From Holophagae bacterium (lineage in GTDB: Bacteria > Acidobacteriota > Holophagae > Acanthopleuribacterales > Acanthopleuribacteraceae): a DNA stretch of 64,000 nucleotides. How positions within the stretch are numbered: the stretch's first letter is position 1; every line of letters begins with the position of its first letter. A program made the position numbers and the translations under genes. The notes under the pieces are model-generated. The model was not told where the DNA came from, did not search any database, and saw nothing but the letters and a program-made list of their open reading frames with translations. Below, in pieces: positions 17,912 through 26,595 of this stretch. The stretch covers positions 209,318 to 273,317 of the forward strand of contig JAJCXM010000026.1 of NCBI GenBank assembly GCA_029263455.1. The letters run 5' to 3'.

Positions 17912-18945
17912 CAACAACTACTGCCCGAAGACGAAACAACCATTGGGGCACAGTCAAATGCACCTAGATGGTTCAACGTGTCGCCATTTATTTCGAAATG
18001 AGAGGCGTAACGTGTCTGCTGCAGCATTGCGGCGGTATTGCCACACACTTTGACAGCAACACCTGCGTCGAATTCATGATGATCATCAAGAACAAAGCTA
18101 TCCGGGCTCTCTTCGATACTGCCGCGATAGATAGCTTGTTGACCATAGTCTTCACATATATCTTCCAAATCACTCAATTTAAATGCGCGAATGGTGATGG
18201 AGTAGAAGCGCACGTCGCCCACCTTAGCCCTAATGTCCGACTCAAGCTGTACTTCTGAAGTCTCAACGACTCGATAATCCAAACAGCCAACTTGACGAAG
18301 TAGACGTCTGAAATCTTCGATATAGAGGGCGCCGCCTAGGCATTCGCCCACAAGCACTGGATCTTTCTGCAGATGCTCTGGTAAACGCCTATCGGCAAAA
18401 ATATCCGCAAACAGCAACTCTCCGCCTACCGCCAACACCCTGAATATTTCAGAAAAGACGGCATGTTTTGAAGCCGACAAGTTGATGACACAATTAGAAA
18501 TAACCACATCTATGCTGTTGTCCTCGATGGCCAGACTCTTTAGGTCTTCAATGGTTCCGTGCTCAAAACGGACATTGGGCTGATCGTAGCCAAATTGCTC
18601 CATTTGATGATCCAGATGACGCCGCGCAACATCTAGCTGTGCTTCGGTCATATCGACCCCAATGACATGACCTGATTCACCCACCAACTTGGAGGCCACA
18701 TAAGCGTCACGCCCAGTCCCGCAGCCCAAATCCAAAACACGGCAACCTTCTAGAGCGACAGGGAGTGGCGATCCACACCCGTAAAAACGATCCAGAATTT
18801 CTGCATGAATATCACTCAGCACGTTACGATGGTGTTCGGGGACCGAATCGATAGGACAACAAGCACTGGTTTTGAGATCCGCGCTGCTTTGTAACACTTC
18901 GCCATAATAATTCTTAACATCTTGTTGTCTGCTATCCAATTCCAT
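17908..18945 (-). CDS. arsM: Arsenite S-adenosylmethionine methyltransferase
   Basis: 345 residues, eukaryote/algal-like long ArsM. The SAM motif is VLDLGCGTGRDAYV. The cysteines known to bind As(III) in this family are visible: KTSACC (29-30), YGCGSP (57), SNCVINL (152) and GECLGGALY (202). The protein ends in SSGSSCC, a C-terminal Cys pair often found in ArsM. It methylates arsenite stepwise to volatile or less bound forms. ATG at 18945 is chosen because AGGGGA stands five bases before it; a 30-residue extension to 19035 would abut the divergent glycosyltransferase start. No other ars gene or ArsR site was recognised nearby. Confidence 0.9.
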   Translation of the reverse strand: MELDSRQQDVKNYYGEVLQSSADLKTSACCPIDSVPEHHRNVLSDIHAEILDRFYGCGSPLPVALEGCRVLDLGCGTGRDAYVASKLVGESGHVIGVDMTEAQLDVARRHLDHQMEQFGYDQPNVRFEHGTIEDLKSLAIEDNSIDVVISNCVINLSASKHAVFSEIFRVLAVGGELLFADIFADRRLPEHLQKDPVLVGECLGGALYIEDFRRLLRQVGCLDYRVVETSEVQLESDIRAKVGDVRFYSITIRAFKLSDLEDICEDYGQQAIYRGSIEESPDSFVLDDHHEFDAGVAVKVCGNTAAMLQQTRYASHFEINGDTLNHLGAFDCAPMVVSSSGSSCC

Positions 18946-19035
18946 TACATCCCCTAACTTTCTAAGATCAATGCTGCTAACAAATCGTGTCCACCAACTA
19001 TTCCGACTGCGGTGATAGGATAGCGTTTCTACCAT

Positions 19036-20202
19036 ATGCGAATACTAATTGCTAATTATGAATATCCGCCGCTAGGAGGCGGTGGCGCCTGGGCAGCGGC
19101 CCAGATAGCTAAAACCTTGGTTGACCTTGGACATGAGGTCGGCGTCTTGACCGCAGGCTCAGGACCAACCCCATTGAGCGAAGACGTCGAGGATGGGGTT
19201 CGCATTTGGCGCTGCGCCTGTTTTCGTCCGCATAGCGACCGTGCTGGCCTTAAAGAAATGGCCTCATTTATCCAACGTGCACAAGTCCATCTACCCGAGG
19301 TCGTCAGGGCGCTAGAACCACAAGTAGCTATTCTCTTTTTTCTATTTCCTACCGGCATGATTGGACCACGACTCAAGCTCAAATTCAATATTCCCTACGT
19401 TATTGCTTTTCGCGGCGGGGACGTTCCTGGCCTTGAACCCGACATCCGTTGGATTCATCGATTGTTAAGTCCACTACGCTACCGAATTCTCAAGCACAGT
19501 GCTGCTGTCACGGCCAATTCCGTGAGCTTAGCTGCCAGCGCTCAACCATACAGCCGTCGCCCTGTACAGGTGATCGTAAATGGAGTGGATTCGAATTTTT
19601 TTGTTCCCGCAACTTCAAGCCAGCCTCGTCCTTTTCGATTTGTATGTGGTGGCCGATTACAAGCGCAGAAAAACCTGCCAAGCATTCTGAACGCATTTCG
19701 TGAGTTGAATTCAGGCGTCGAGCTGTGGATCCTGGGGGATGGTCCTTTAAGGACAAGTTTGGAGTTGGATGTAGAAGCATGGGGTTTAAGAGAGCGGGTC
19801 CACTTTACTGGATGGCTGGACAGAGACAAACTCAGAGCTACATACCAACAGGCAGATTGCCTAATCAACTTTTCGAATTACGAGGGTCATTCAAATGTCG
19901 CCCTGGAAGCGATGGCCAGCGGTCTGCCTGTCATTGCCTCTAAAGTCACAGGTAACCAAGAATTAATCCTCGATCAAGAGACAGGTTGGCTTGTCCAGCC
20001 GACCGTTGATTCGTTGGTGGAGTGCATGACAAATGTGGCAGCGAATTCAGCACAAACCGCATTAATGGGCTCACAAGCTGCACGTTGGGTAAGAGATCAT
20101 CTGTCATGGACTAGAACCGCAAAGTCTTATGCAGACCTACTGGAAGCCTTGCTGACCAAGGGTTCAGGTGGATCCAAGTTCTTGGCAGCTTTCAACGAAT
20201 AG
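19036..20202 (+). CDS. Glycosyltransferase family 4 (GT-B)
   Basis: 388 residues. The N-terminal half has the acceptor-side glycine-rich loop EYPPLGGGGAWAAAQIA; the C-terminal half has the donor-binding region (FVCGGRLQAQKNL, ILGDGPLR) and the E-x7-E-like motif NYEGHSNVALEAMASGLPVIAS. It probably transfers a sugar from a nucleotide-sugar to a lipid-linked or cell-surface glycan. Sugar and acceptor are unknown. Its last 76 bases also encode the tail of the convergent family 2 enzyme. Confidence 0.88.
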   Translation: MRILIANYEYPPLGGGGAWAAAQIAKTLVDLGHEVGVLTAGSGPTPLSEDVEDGVRIWRCACFRPHSDRAGLKEMASFIQRAQVHLPEVVRALEPQVAILFFLFPTGMIGPRLKLKFNIPYVIAFRGGDVPGLEPDIRWIHRLLSPLRYRILKHSAAVTANSVSLAASAQPYSRRPVQVIVNGVDSNFFVPATSSQPRPFRFVCGGRLQAQKNLPSILNAFRELNSGVELWILGDGPLRTSLELDVEAWGLRERVHFTGWLDRDKLRATYQQADCLINFSNYEGHSNVALEAMASGLPVIASKVTGNQELILDQETGWLVQPTVDSLVECMTNVAANSAQTALMGSQAARWVRDHLSWTRTAKSYADLLEALLTKGSGGSKFLAAFNE

Positions 20203-21110
20203 GTCGTTTTCTGCTGCGACTCAAAATAGGTCCTGATCACAAGTTCGGCCACTAGCCCCATCAAGACAAACATGACTCCAGTCATAAACGTCATACCGGC
20301 CAACATAGGTAATGGCGTTTCAATGAACGATTTCCCGCCCCATAACTTGTAATAGACGGAAACCAAAAAGGCAATAAACGAGATTAGAAAGGAGAGGAAC
20401 CCTAAGCCTCCGAACAAGTGGATCGGTTTCCCCATGAAGCGATCTAGGAACGCGACCACGATCAAATCCAGAAGAACTTTAAAAGTACGCTCAAGGCCAT
20501 AGTTAGACACGCCGTGTTTACGAGCTCGGTGATTAACGGGGATTTCGCAAATGGAGGCGCCATGCCAACTGGCGTAAATTGGTATGAAACGATGCATTTC
20601 GCCGTACAAGCGCACATCTTTGATAATGTCGCGTTTGTACGCTTTAAGGGTGCATCCGTAATCGTGTAGCTTCACTTTGGCGATATAGGAGACAAACCGG
20701 TTTGCAAGTACCGAGACCACACGGCGCGACAACAAATTGTCTTTGCGTTTCACGCGCCAGCCGGATGCCACGTCATGACCCGCATCAATCGCTGCCAGTA
20801 ATCGTCGTATATCGCGAGGGTCATTCTGGAGATCACCGTCCATGGGAATAATGATGTCGCCGCGCGCATAGTCAAAGCCAGCCATCATGGCGGCCGTCTG
20901 ACCGTGGTTTCGGCGAAAGTGCAAAACTCGCACCCTCGTTTCCTTGTCAGCCAGCTCATCCAGCAATGCTTCTGATCCGTCGGTACTGCCATCGTTAATA
21001 AAAATAACTTCCCAGTCACGGCCAAGCGCCTTAAGTTCGCCCACAAGTTCATCAAATAACTGGCGAAGATTATCATGTTCATTAAAGACTGGAATGGTAA
21101 CAGTAATCAT
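20127..21110 (-). CDS. Polyprenol-phosphate-type glycosyltransferase family 2, membrane bound
   Basis: 327 residues. The GT-A domain (1-225) has IPVFNEHDNL, FINDGSTDGSE and the DxD motif in MDGDLQNDP. Two membrane helices follow (about 233-258 and 266-291), the layout of dolichyl/undecaprenyl-phosphate glucosyl- or mannosyltransferases such as GtrB and ArnC. It would load a sugar onto polyprenyl phosphate at the inner membrane for later transfer. The C-terminal 25 residues lie in the overlap with the opposite gene and look less conserved. With the GT4 gene it suggests a small surface-glycan module. Confidence 0.88.
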   Translation of the reverse strand: MITVTIPVFNEHDNLRQLFDELVGELKALGRDWEVIFINDGSTDGSEALLDELADKETRVRVLHFRRNHGQTAAMMAGFDYARGDIIIPMDGDLQNDPRDIRRLLAAIDAGHDVASGWRVKRKDNLLSRRVVSVLANRFVSYIAKVKLHDYGCTLKAYKRDIIKDVRLYGEMHRFIPIYASWHGASICEIPVNHRARKHGVSNYGLERTFKVLLDLIVVAFLDRFMGKPIHLFGGLGFLSFLISFIAFLVSVYYKLWGGKSFIETPLPMLAGMTFMTGVMFVLMGLVAELVIRTYFESQQKTTYSLKAAKNLDPPEPLVSKASSRSA

Positions 21111-21200
21111 ACTTATCCTTAATAATCCACGCCCAAGATATCACATTCACTATGCAATGACTGACTAACAGCGCGATTGGCCTTAATTTTCGCAATTCAA

Positions 21201-21977
21201 TCAGGGTGAATTCGACAAATGGGAGACAAAAGTACGGATCGCCTGCCAGGCTAGCGGATCCAAAAGCACATCATGACCGGCGCCTTCAACAATGAGCGGT
21301 TCGACATTAACAGCATCGGCCATTAGGCGGCCATGATAGACAGGTACAACGGGGTCATTCTCACCGTGAACGAACAGGACGGAATTGGCTCCTGTTATTG
21401 CCGACACTGATTCAAGACAACGTGGCACAATGAGGGGAACCAACCAGGCGGGAAAATGATCTGCGCTCACCTTTCTTAACGTCGACCAAGCACTAACCAG
21501 TACTAAATGATCCACGTCATCCAACTGAGCGGCGACAGCGGCTCCCAACGACCAGCCAAGGGCGATGATAGGTCGTCCAGGGAAAAGTTCACGTATGGCG
21601 GCGACTAGTTCATTTGCACTAGCTATCATTTTGGACGGGGACGGTTTTGCCGCGCTGCGTCCGTAGCCGGGGTAGTCAAGCACCGCGACGGTCCCTAATT
21701 CTGTCAGCGTGTTTAGAAAACCACCTCGTTTAAGTGTGCCCAAATCTTCTCCATTGCCATGGAAATACAGGACGATCGGTTGGCGATCGACAGACCGATA
21801 AAGCCAAACCACACACTTACTCTGCGGCAATACGAGTTCATGCCAGCCCTCTGGCACATCACCAATGTCCGCGGACGGGGCTGGAAAAAGTGAGCTCGTG
21901 AAAAATGACTTTAAGCCCAGATAAATCACCAGACACGTGCAGATTGAAAAAAAGACGAACAACAAGAGTCGACTCAT
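21201..21977 (-). CDS. Membrane-anchored alpha/beta hydrolase
   Basis: 258 residues with an N-terminal membrane anchor (LLLFVFFSICTCLVIYLGL). The fold shows VLYFHGNGED (oxyanion region), YPGYGRS, the nucleophile elbow GWSLGAA, the acid in HGENDPVVP and the catalytic His in GAGHDVLLD. It resembles BEM46/FrsA-like serine hydrolases; the substrate is unknown, and an esterase or peptidase role is possible. Its start overlaps the stop of the upstream dehydrogenase gene by four bases, so the two are co-transcribed, though no functional link is evident. Confidence 0.85.
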   Translation of the reverse strand: MSRLLLFVFFSICTCLVIYLGLKSFFTSSLFPAPSADIGDVPEGWHELVLPQSKCVVWLYRSVDRQPIVLYFHGNGEDLGTLKRGGFLNTLTELGTVAVLDYPGYGRSAAKPSPSKMIASANELVAAIRELFPGRPIIALGWSLGAAVAAQLDDVDHLVLVSAWSTLRKVSADHFPAWLVPLIVPRCLESVSAITGANSVLFVHGENDPVVPVYHGRLMADAVNVEPLIVEGAGHDVLLDPLAWQAIRTFVSHLSNSP

Positions 21978-22984
21978 TTTTGGAGGCGGTTTATAACCGC
22001 GTCGGTAAAGCTAGAGGTGGTTCCTTTTCCACCTATGTCCCCTGTACGGTCGTTTTTATCCGCCAATGTCGCCATTAACGCCCGCTCGATTCGTTGACTA
22101 CATTCGTTCTGTCCAAGGTGATCTAACATCATGATCGCCGAAAACAAGAGAGCGGTCGGATTCGCTTTATTTTGTCCTGCAATATCGGGAGCGGATCCAT
22201 GGACCGCTTCAAAAATGGCATGTTCTTTTCCTATATTAGCGGAGCCTGTCAGTCCTAAACCGCCAACTAAACCAGAAGCCAGGTCGGAAAGGATGTCTCC
22301 GAATAGGTTCGTCGTCACTACCACATCAAATCGCGCCGGATTAATGACCATCTGCATGGCCATGTTGTCAATAATCAAGTCCTCAAACTCGATTTGCGGA
22401 TAGCGTTTAGAAATCTCTATTCCAACTTCTAAAAACAAACCGGTCGTTAACTTCAAAATATTAGCTTTGTGCGCGAGGGTCACTCTTTTCCTGTGCCGAT
22501 CCACCGCATATTGGAAGGCGGCCTCAATAATGGCCTCGCTGGCTAAACGGGTTACAACGGCAATACTTTCCGCGTGCCTTTTCTCTTCATCGACCCAACG
22601 TTCAATACCGCTGTAGAGTCCCTGCGTGTTTTCGCGGAACATCACCAAGTCCACATTAGGAAACGGCGTATCTACGCCGGGAATCTTTTTTGCCGGTCTG
22701 ATATTGGCATAAAGTTGAAACCGTTGGCGCAACGCGACATTAACTGATCGAAACCCCTTGCCGACGGGCGTGGTCAATGGACCCTTAAGCGCTAACTTAT
22801 GCTGATCTATTAAATCAACGGTCGCAGTTGGAAGCGGCTCACCAAATGCCTCAAATGCCGCCATACCGGCCAATGCGGGTATCCATTCGATCTTGGCATC
22901 AGCCGCGTCAAGAATGCGTACAACGGCTTTTGAGATCTCTAATCCAATTCCATCGCCTTCAATCAACACAACTTTTGTTATCAT
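21974..22984 (-). CDS. NAD-dependent isocitrate dehydrogenase-like (isocitrate/isopropylmalate family)
   Basis: 336 residues: beta-decarboxylating dehydrogenase. Visible landmarks are [11 protein letters not shown] at the N-terminus, the substrate loop [13 protein letters not shown], arginine-rich [12 protein letters not shown] metal region [19 protein letters not shown], and the NAD-binding [16 protein letters not shown]. The loop ENTQGLYSG with Ser matches NAD-type isocitrate dehydrogenase better than LeuB, and no leu genes are here; the homoisocitrate or tartrate type cannot be excluded. It would convert isocitrate to 2-oxoglutarate in the TCA cycle. Confidence 0.8.
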   Translation of the reverse strand: MITKVVLIEGDGIGLEISKAVVRILDAADAKIEWIPALAGMAAFEAFGEPLPTATVDLIDQHKLALKGPLTTPVGKGFRSVNVALRQRFQLYANIRPAKKIPGVDTPFPNVDLVMFRENTQGLYSGIERWVDEEKRHAESIAVVTRLASEAIIEAAFQYAVDRHRKRVTLAHKANILKLTTGLFLEVGIEISKRYPQIEFEDLIIDNMAMQMVINPARFDVVVTTNLFGDILSDLASGLVGGLGLTGSANIGKEHAIFEAVHGSAPDIAGQNKANPTALLFSAIMMLDHLGQNECSQRIERALMATLADKNDRTGDIGGKGTTSSFTDAVINRLQK

Positions 22985-23099
22985 CCATCACCTACACCTT
23001 CTGAACTAGGTCGCGTATTGTAGCAAACCATTTTCGATATTGAGAGCCGCGATGAACAAGATACAATATCCCGAGACACATCCGTTAAGAGGAGGACCC

Positions 23100-23585
23100 A
23101 TGGCAAAGCGAGTCAAGCCACCAAAAACTGCCGCCGTCCGTTTGCTTGACAAACACAGGATCCCATTCACTGTCTGGTTATACGATTATGTTGACAATGG
23201 TGGGGCCGAACGGGCCTGGACCGAACTGGGTTTAGCCGAAGAATCAGTCATCAAGACTTTGGTGATGGAAACGGATAATGGCACGCCTTTACTGATCCTC
23301 ATGCATGGGAACAAGAAAGTATCAACCAAAGAGCTGGCCAGAGAGTTGGGATGCAAGAGCATTGAGCCCTGTAGCTCTGAAAGGGTCCTCAAATTGACGG
23401 GCTACCAAATTGGAGGAACCTCGCCTTTCGGCACACGGCACCAATTAACAGTCTACGCGGAACAATCCATTCACGATCTAGACGAAATTTTTATTAATGG
23501 CGGTCATAGGGGATTCTTGGTCGGCATTTCGACCGAGGATATGGAGCGCGTACTCAACCCAATCTATGTCAATGTTTCACTCTGA
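23100..23585 (+). CDS. ybaK: Cys-tRNA(Pro) deacylase (YbaK/EbsC family)
   Basis: 161 residues. The YbaK fold is shown by the near-invariant lysine in ESVIKTLVM, PLLILMHGNKKVS, and the C-terminal GGTSPFGTRH and FINGGHRGFLVGIS. Such proteins hydrolyse mischarged Cys-tRNA(Pro) in trans. ATG 23100 has a strong SD (AAGAGGAGG, four bases away); an in-frame start at 23040 would add 20 residues without family support. The 3' end overlaps the convergent halogenase gene by 22 bases. Confidence 0.9.
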   Translation: MAKRVKPPKTAAVRLLDKHRIPFTVWLYDYVDNGGAERAWTELGLAEESVIKTLVMETDNGTPLLILMHGNKKVSTKELARELGCKSIEPCSSERVLKLTGYQIGGTSPFGTRHQLTVYAEQSIHDLDEIFINGGHRGFLVGISTEDMERVLNPIYVNVSL

Positions 23586-25153
23586 TAAGGCCGCGACAGG
23601 GCGATTTTGTCAAAAAGGCGAGTCAATAATCCTTCCGATGGACCGCGGCGTCCACGGCAAAACTGGCGAATCTCCTCCGCCGCTTGTTCCATCAGGTCGA
23701 TATTGCGACGAAAACGCGCTGAAGGGTCCTCTGTTGGCCGATAGGAAATTAAATGTCCGTTAAGTTCGGCCAGTACCTCCAAATCTGACTGGTCTAGATA
23801 TTGATTTCCCACTTCTACGCTCAATTGACTTGCGCAGCCCCTAAGTTCCGCTTGGATTTCGGCATTCAAATCTTTAGCACGGACAAGCCATTCGCGGTGA
23901 CGGGCCATAAACGTCATATCCGTCAGCCGGTCCCAAAAGAACAAATAACCAACAAGTGACCAATAGGTCAAGTAGTCCCATGCGATTTTGATCGGCATCA
24001 GCTGATGGTGACCGAATAACGGGTACTGGTTCTCGTAGACACTGAGCGTTGAACTGACCAAATTGAGATAGATCTGATCGTAAACGGATGTCCTTTGAGC
24101 GATGGTCTCGCCCTGCGCATCCCGTCGAATCAAATCAACAACCAATGTATTTGAGATGGCGATGAAGTCACTTCCTGGCGAATAGAACGGGTCTAGAAAG
24201 GCACCAGCTTCACCGGTCAAGGCAACTCGATCGGCGGAAAAGACGTGCTTCGCGTCATAAGAAAAATTCTTGAGCGCGAGGAAATCCTGCGGTTCATCAT
24301 CACTTATTGATTGCGCGCACTGCGGCTCATGTTCTCGCAACCAATCCATGGCCTTATCAAAACTATTCATAGCGCGTAGATCGTGCAGCTTTGAATCTGC
24401 CACGATTCCGATACTGGTGGATCCTGAACCCAGCGGAATTAGCCAAACCCAATAACCCTCGCCCATCAAATGATTGGTGCTTAACCAGCGTTTGCCTGCA
24501 ACCCCTGAGCGCTCGGCCCAGTGTGTATCTTGACTCCATTCATCAATTTTCACGTGGCGCGGAACACGGAACCACACCGCATGGACCTCGTGTTGGTTGG
24601 GCTTTGCCCAATTCAGTTTGCGTTTCAACAATCCGGCTCGACCGCTAGCATCGACAACCCAGCGAGCGATCACCTTGTTTTCAATGCCTTCTTGTACATA
24701 CGTAACCTGATGGCCGTTTTGAACGTCCAGCTCCACATCGACCACGCGCGCACCGCTAAGAACTTTGGCACCATCATGTTGGATAAGCTCTTGCAAGTGA
24801 TTCTCTAATAGGCCGCGATCAAATTGGTAACTTGGCGTAGGAAACGTTTTTCGAACGCCTACCTCTAAGCGGCGAGAAATATCGCTATTGTCCTCAAAGC
24901 CAAAAAAGAATCGCAAACCATACTTGGGTAAGTGAACTTGCTTAATGTGTTCTTTCAAGTTGAGTTTTTGGGCAAAATAGTGAGCGCCGATTTCAACCGA
25001 CGACTCGCCAACTTTATGGGCCGCAATGGGAACAGGGAATGTTGATTTTTCTAATACAGTGACTCGGATTTCGGGCTGCTCGATATTTAACTGCCGGGCC
25101 AGGCACAAACCCGCGAGACCACCGCCCAAAATGACCACATCGTATTTATCCAC
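23564..25153 (-). CDS. Flavin-dependent halogenase-like FAD oxidoreductase
   Basis: 529 residues. FAD motif VVILGGGLAGLCLARQL stands at the N-terminus. Two halogenase hallmarks are visible: W-x-W-x-I-P (YWVWLIPLG), and a lysine (K77, in LPKYGLRF) about 27 residues after KVGESS, where tryptophan halogenases keep their catalytic Lys (K79 of PrnA). LDPFYSPGSDFIA is the second FAD contact. It may chlorinate or brominate an aromatic or tethered substrate, with a flavin reductase from elsewhere; an unusual monooxygenase is the alternative. GTG 25153 lies eight bases inside the galE end, matching the family start; a 55-residue extension into galE is not credible. Confidence 0.72.
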   Translation of the reverse strand: MDKYDVVILGGGLAGLCLARQLNIEQPEIRVTVLEKSTFPVPIAAHKVGESSVEIGAHYFAQKLNLKEHIKQVHLPKYGLRFFFGFEDNSDISRRLEVGVRKTFPTPSYQFDRGLLENHLQELIQHDGAKVLSGARVVDVELDVQNGHQVTYVQEGIENKVIARWVVDASGRAGLLKRKLNWAKPNQHEVHAVWFRVPRHVKIDEWSQDTHWAERSGVAGKRWLSTNHLMGEGYWVWLIPLGSGSTSIGIVADSKLHDLRAMNSFDKAMDWLREHEPQCAQSISDDEPQDFLALKNFSYDAKHVFSADRVALTGEAGAFLDPFYSPGSDFIAISNTLVVDLIRRDAQGETIAQRTSVYDQIYLNLVSSTLSVYENQYPLFGHHQLMPIKIAWDYLTYWSLVGYLFFWDRLTDMTFMARHREWLVRAKDLNAEIQAELRGCASQLSVEVGNQYLDQSDLEVLAELNGHLISYRPTEDPSARFRRNIDLMEQAAEEIRQFCRGRRGPSEGLLTRLFDKIALSRPYQSETLT

Positions 25154-26147
25154 GTTCAGCCAACAATTCGGCCTGGGTATAACGACTCCAGGTTGTTGAG
25201 ATAATGGTACGCAAATCTGAATGATGTGGACACCAGCCAAGTTGATCCATCGCTTTTTCACTAGAAGCCCACAAGCTGGGCGGGTCTCCAAACCTACGTC
25301 CCACCACTTGATGGACAATCTCTCGGCCGGTCACTTGTCGAGCCACATCAAGAATCTCCAAGACCGAATAACCCTTGCCCGTCCCCAAGTTACACATTAA
25401 AGACTCGTGATCGGTCAAATAGTTCAAAGCTCGAACATGAGCGTCCGCTAAGTCTGTAACGTGAATGTAGTCTCTAACACAGGTACCGTCTGCGGTGTCG
25501 TAGTCTCCGCCATAGACATCCACCTGTTTACGAATTCCTACAGCCGCTTCCATCACGATTGGCACCAAGTTCCGCGGATTCTGCTCCAAACCGCTTATGC
25601 GTCCGGCTTTATCGTAACCAGCCGCATTGAAGTACCTCAGATTTGCAAATTTAAGGAGATGCAAGCGACCGTACCACTCTAAGACACGTTCGATTTCTAG
25701 CTTTGTAAAGCCGTAAAAGTTATCTGGTTCCGTTGTATGTTGCTCGTCGAGAGGCAGCGCCTTCGGTGTGCCGTAGACAGCAGCAGACGAAGAAAAGACG
25801 AACTTCTGAACGCCTTGCTCAATGGCCACTTGTAGCAAGGTCAGTGTCCCAGAAATGTTGTGGTGGGCGTAGCGAGTTGGCTCCTCCATGGACTCAGCCG
25901 CTGCTTTGAGTGCCGCGAGATGGACAACAGCGGTGGGCTTGAAATCAGAAAATGCTTGCGCACAATCGCTATAGACCATCATGTCGAATTCATATGAAGG
26001 GACGCTGTCCGGTACATTGTGCCGATGTCCGCTACTCAAATTATCTAGAACCGCTACCTCGCAATTTCCCTGATCTAGCAACGCCCAGACAATGTGGGCT
26101 CCGATATAGCCAGCACCACCGACAACCATAACGCGCTCGCGATTCAT
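25146..26147 (-). CDS. galE: UDP-glucose 4-epimerase
   Basis: 333 residues, extended SDR family. NAD motif GGAGYIGAH, catalytic SSSAAVYG and Y-x-x-x-K in NFYGFTKLE, plus LRYFNAAGYD and RDYIHVTDLADAH, match GalE throughout. Interconverts UDP-glucose and UDP-galactose for glycan synthesis. It overlaps the S4 protein gene upstream by about four bases and the halogenase gene downstream by eight, forming a three-gene leftward operon. Confidence 0.93.
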   Translation of the reverse strand: MNRERVMVVGGAGYIGAHIVWALLDQGNCEVAVLDNLSSGHRHNVPDSVPSYEFDMMVYSDCAQAFSDFKPTAVVHLAALKAAAESMEEPTRYAHHNISGTLTLLQVAIEQGVQKFVFSSSAAVYGTPKALPLDEQHTTEPDNFYGFTKLEIERVLEWYGRLHLLKFANLRYFNAAGYDKAGRISGLEQNPRNLVPIVMEAAVGIRKQVDVYGGDYDTADGTCVRDYIHVTDLADAHVRALNYLTDHESLMCNLGTGKGYSVLEILDVARQVTGREIVHQVVGRRFGDPPSLWASSEKAMDQLGWCPHHSDLRTIISTTWSRYTQAELLAERG

Positions 26148-26545
26148 GAAAGAGACTCCTTAAACCTATCTAAAACGCGACGGTCCTTTTTTGTGGGCCG
26201 CCCTTTGGTGGTGATCTGCTTAATGGCCAACTGGCGAACGGTTTGCAGCATGGCTTTGGTTTCTTCATCCATGCCTGGATCGATCTCATGTTCGAAACAG
26301 ATAGCTGCTTCCGCTGCGGAGACCCGCTTCTCCTGGATCTTCTTGACACGATAGGCGTGTTCTTGGCCGTTTCTTTTCAATCTTATGTCGTCCTCAAGCC
26401 GGACAAGTTTATGCGCTTTCGCGCTTTCGCCGTTGACTTTAATTTTTCCGCCCGCGATAGCCTTAGCCGCTAATGCGCGCGTCTTGAAAACGCGTACGGC
26501 GACTAGCCAACGATCCAACCTGACAGTCTCCTTTAGATCAACCAC
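26144..26545 (-). CDS. S4-domain RNA-binding protein (Hsp15/HslR-like)
   Basis: 133 residues. The S4 domain (about 6-65) reads VRLDRWLVAVRVFKTRALAAKAI, then GGKIKVNGESAKAH, as in Hsp15, which binds 50S subunits carrying stalled nascent chains. The basic C-terminus ends GRPTKKDRRVLDRF, a conserved family tail. GTG 26545 has GGAG seven bases upstream; GTG 26563 would add six residues. It is upstream of galE with a 4-base overlap. Confidence 0.85.
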   Translation of the reverse strand: MVDLKETVRLDRWLVAVRVFKTRALAAKAIAGGKIKVNGESAKAHKLVRLEDDIRLKRNGQEHAYRVKKIQEKRVSAAEAAICFEHEIDPGMDEETKAMLQTVRQLAIKQITTKGRPTKKDRRVLDRFKESLS

Positions 26546-26595
26546 GCCTAATCTCCAACCCACATAGCTCGTAAAGCATCATGCTCGACGAAGAA

